This document shows positions 6,191 to 6,745 of a stretch of 6,745 bases of DNA, in pieces. This stretch comes from Caldisericota bacterium (GTDB lineage: Bacteria > Caldisericota > Caldisericia > Cryosericales > Cryosericaceae). Made by a program: the position numbers and the translations under genes. Position 1 is the stretch's first letter. The number at the start of each line of letters is the position of its first letter. The stretch spans positions 1-6,745 of the forward strand of contig JAPLGI010000010.1 of NCBI GenBank assembly GCA_026390245.1, read 5' to 3'. The notes under the pieces were generated by a model that worked only from the letters and a program-made list of their open reading frames with translations, was not told where the DNA came from and ran no database searches.

Positions 6191-6336
6191 CAACCTGTGC
6201 CCTGGCAGTGACTCGGGCATCTGGAAGATCCTCCTGTGCGATGACCGGTTTGAATGGATGCTGGCAGTCGGACAACGGGCTCTCGGTGCAGGAGTTCATG
6301 ATTGGTCTGACAAGTGCTTCAAGCTTTGATGAATGA
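6187..6336 (+). CDS. Doubtful 49-residue reading frame coupled to the recR stop
   Basis: ATG at 6187 overlaps the recR TGA (6188-6190) as ATGA and is followed by 48 sense codons before TGA at 6334-6336. The peptide begins MTTCALAVTRASGRSSC and ends SASSFDE. It has three cysteines, no clear membrane segment and no motif I recognise, and there is no Shine-Dalgarno beyond what coupling to recR would supply. The overlap favours a real gene; the composition does not. The opposite strand is also open here (6144-6464), so the sequence may instead be an untranslated element. Treat as unproven. Confidence 0.2.
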   Translation: MTTCALAVTRASGRSSCAMTGLNGCWQSDNGLSVQEFMIGLTSASSFDE

Positions 6337-6372
6337 CCGAGGTATTGCAGGCGGGACGCGGTTCTCAAGGGT
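6191..6372. other. Intergenic stretch between recR and the next promoter
   Basis: About 180 nt without a convincing gene. It contains one modest inverted repeat, GTGCCC (6197-6202) with GGGCAT (6215-6220), a 6-bp stem with one G-U pair and a 12-nt loop, without a T-tract. No recognisable intrinsic terminator for the dnaX operon, no tRNA and no known small-RNA core was seen by eye. Confidence 0.4.
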
Positions 6373-6401
6373 TTGACAAGTGTCCATTCTTGCTCTATAC
6401 T
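6373..6401 (+). promoter_or_regulatory. Near-consensus sigma-70 promoter before the S1-like gene
   Basis: TTGACA (6373-6378) is a perfect -35 box, separated by exactly 17 nt from TATACT (6396-6401). Expected transcription start is near 6408, giving a leader of about 36 nt. This is the strongest promoter in the window, fitting a highly expressed gene such as a ribosomal protein. Confidence 0.8.
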
Positions 6402-6413
6402 CAGAGATTGATT

Positions 6414-6432
6414 TACATTCATCCTTAATGTA
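6414..6432 (+). promoter_or_regulatory. Leader stem-loop abutting the Shine-Dalgarno of the S1-like gene
   Basis: TACATT (6414-6419), a 7-nt loop CATCCTT (6420-6426), then AATGTA (6427-6432) form a perfect 6-bp stem within the predicted 5' leader. The Shine-Dalgarno GAGGGG (6433-6438) begins at the very next base, 5 nt ahead of the ATG at 6444. Its place between transcription start and ribosome-binding site suggests control of translation or mRNA stability; the stem is AU-rich and weak by itself. Confidence 0.45.
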
Positions 6433-6443
6433 GAGGGGTCAAC

Positions 6444-6745
6444 ATGGTGGACATGGACAAACACGCTGCAGCAGAAACCACAGGTGAAATGGACGGACTC
6501 TTTGATGCAAAGAACCTCCTTGAGACGGTTGACCAGCCGATAGCGCCGGCCGTCGAAATGGCAAAGGAAAAGACTCCAGAAGAAGTTCCCGCACCAGCAG
6601 AGGTCGAGACCGAGGATGAAGTGGTCGAGGCTGCAGGTGACGATATCAAGACATCCGAGCTTGAGGCGGCTCTTGTGGCGGACTTGTCGCCCAAAGCTGG
6701 ATACGCGCCTCGCCTGCTTCGGCGTGGGGACGTCATCGACGTCTC
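6444..6745 (+). CDS. 5' end of a probable S1-domain protein, possibly ribosomal protein S1 (partial)
   Basis: An open frame from ATG 6444 runs off the right edge without a stop (100 codons plus 2 nt). GAGGGG (6433-6438) is a good Shine-Dalgarno and a near-consensus promoter precedes it. The first 85 or so residues are acidic and low in complexity; about a quarter of the 100 visible residues are Asp or Glu, with Ala/Pro/Val-rich stretches such as EEVPAPAEVETEDE. The last visible residues, LLRRGDVIDV, resemble the opening strand of an S1 RNA-binding OB fold, where a 'GDvv.G.V' pattern is usual. The family call rests on this short piece and on the strong promoter. Other proteins with an acidic N-terminal extension remain possible. 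That it is a real gene is much surer than its name. Confidence 0.6.
   Translation, partial: MVDMDKHAAAETTGEMDGLFDAKNLLETVDQPIAPAVEMAKEKTPEEVPAPAEVETEDEVVEAAGDDIKTSELEAALVADLSPKAGYAPRLLRRGDVIDV

Noticed and set aside
6144..6464. Minus-strand frame of 106 codons across the recR-S1 gap
   Set aside because: It would start inside the S1-like gene, run antisense through its promoter and end within recR; no Shine-Dalgarno or recognisable domain. The region is listed as unexplained instead.

Overview
This 6.7 kb bacterial chromosomal window carries compact housekeeping genes on both strands, at moderately high GC (estimated by eye in the mid-50s percent). I see no tRNA, rRNA, CRISPR array, transposase or phage gene. 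The lineage is not certain. The gene families are widespread, and the promoters look like ordinary sigma-70 type: TTGnnn, a 16-17 nt spacer, then TATACT. RseC together with moderate GC would fit several deep-branching bacteria, for example Caldisericota/Cryosericota, but that is a guess rather than a deduction.

Layout. (1) Minus-strand operon, 1-1928: hisS (histidyl-tRNA synthetase with a C-terminal tail of about 72 residues) overlaps an RseC/MucC-family membrane protein by 11 nt. The RseC gene in turn overlaps by 4 nt (ATGA) the start of a third gene that runs off the left edge. (2) An intergenic region, 1929-2154, has divergent promoter candidates for hisS and for a plus-strand gene encoding a two-TM protein with a NERD nuclease-like domain (2155-2964). 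(3) A convergent minus-strand gene of the YdcF/SanA/ElyC (DUF218) family (2961-3557) shares a CTAG palindrome with the NERD gene, so each stop codon is read from the same four bases. (4) A 93-bp divergent region, 3558-3650, holds back-to-back promoters. Their -10 boxes lie so close to the start codons of ydcF-like and dnaX that both mRNAs are predicted to be leaderless or nearly so. (5) The plus-strand replication/repair operon is dnaX - ybaB/ebfC - recR (3651-6190). (6) A gap of about 250 nt without a convincing gene ends in a perfect TTGACA-17-TATACT promoter. A short leader with a perfect 6-bp stem-loop follows, directly abutting the Shine-Dalgarno, and then comes the 5' end of a gene whose product has a long acidic N-terminus followed by what looks like the first strand of an S1-type OB fold (possibly ribosomal protein S1).

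Functionally, dnaX-ybaB-recR is the conserved clamp-loader/nucleoid/recombination-mediator cluster, and hisS belongs to translation. The RseC-like and YdcF-like proteins are envelope-associated. The membrane-anchored NERD protein is the least understood gene here. I did not find a clearly new multi-gene system. The points most worth following are the leaderless divergent promoters, the HisS tail, the S1-like leader hairpin and the shared-stop hairpin.
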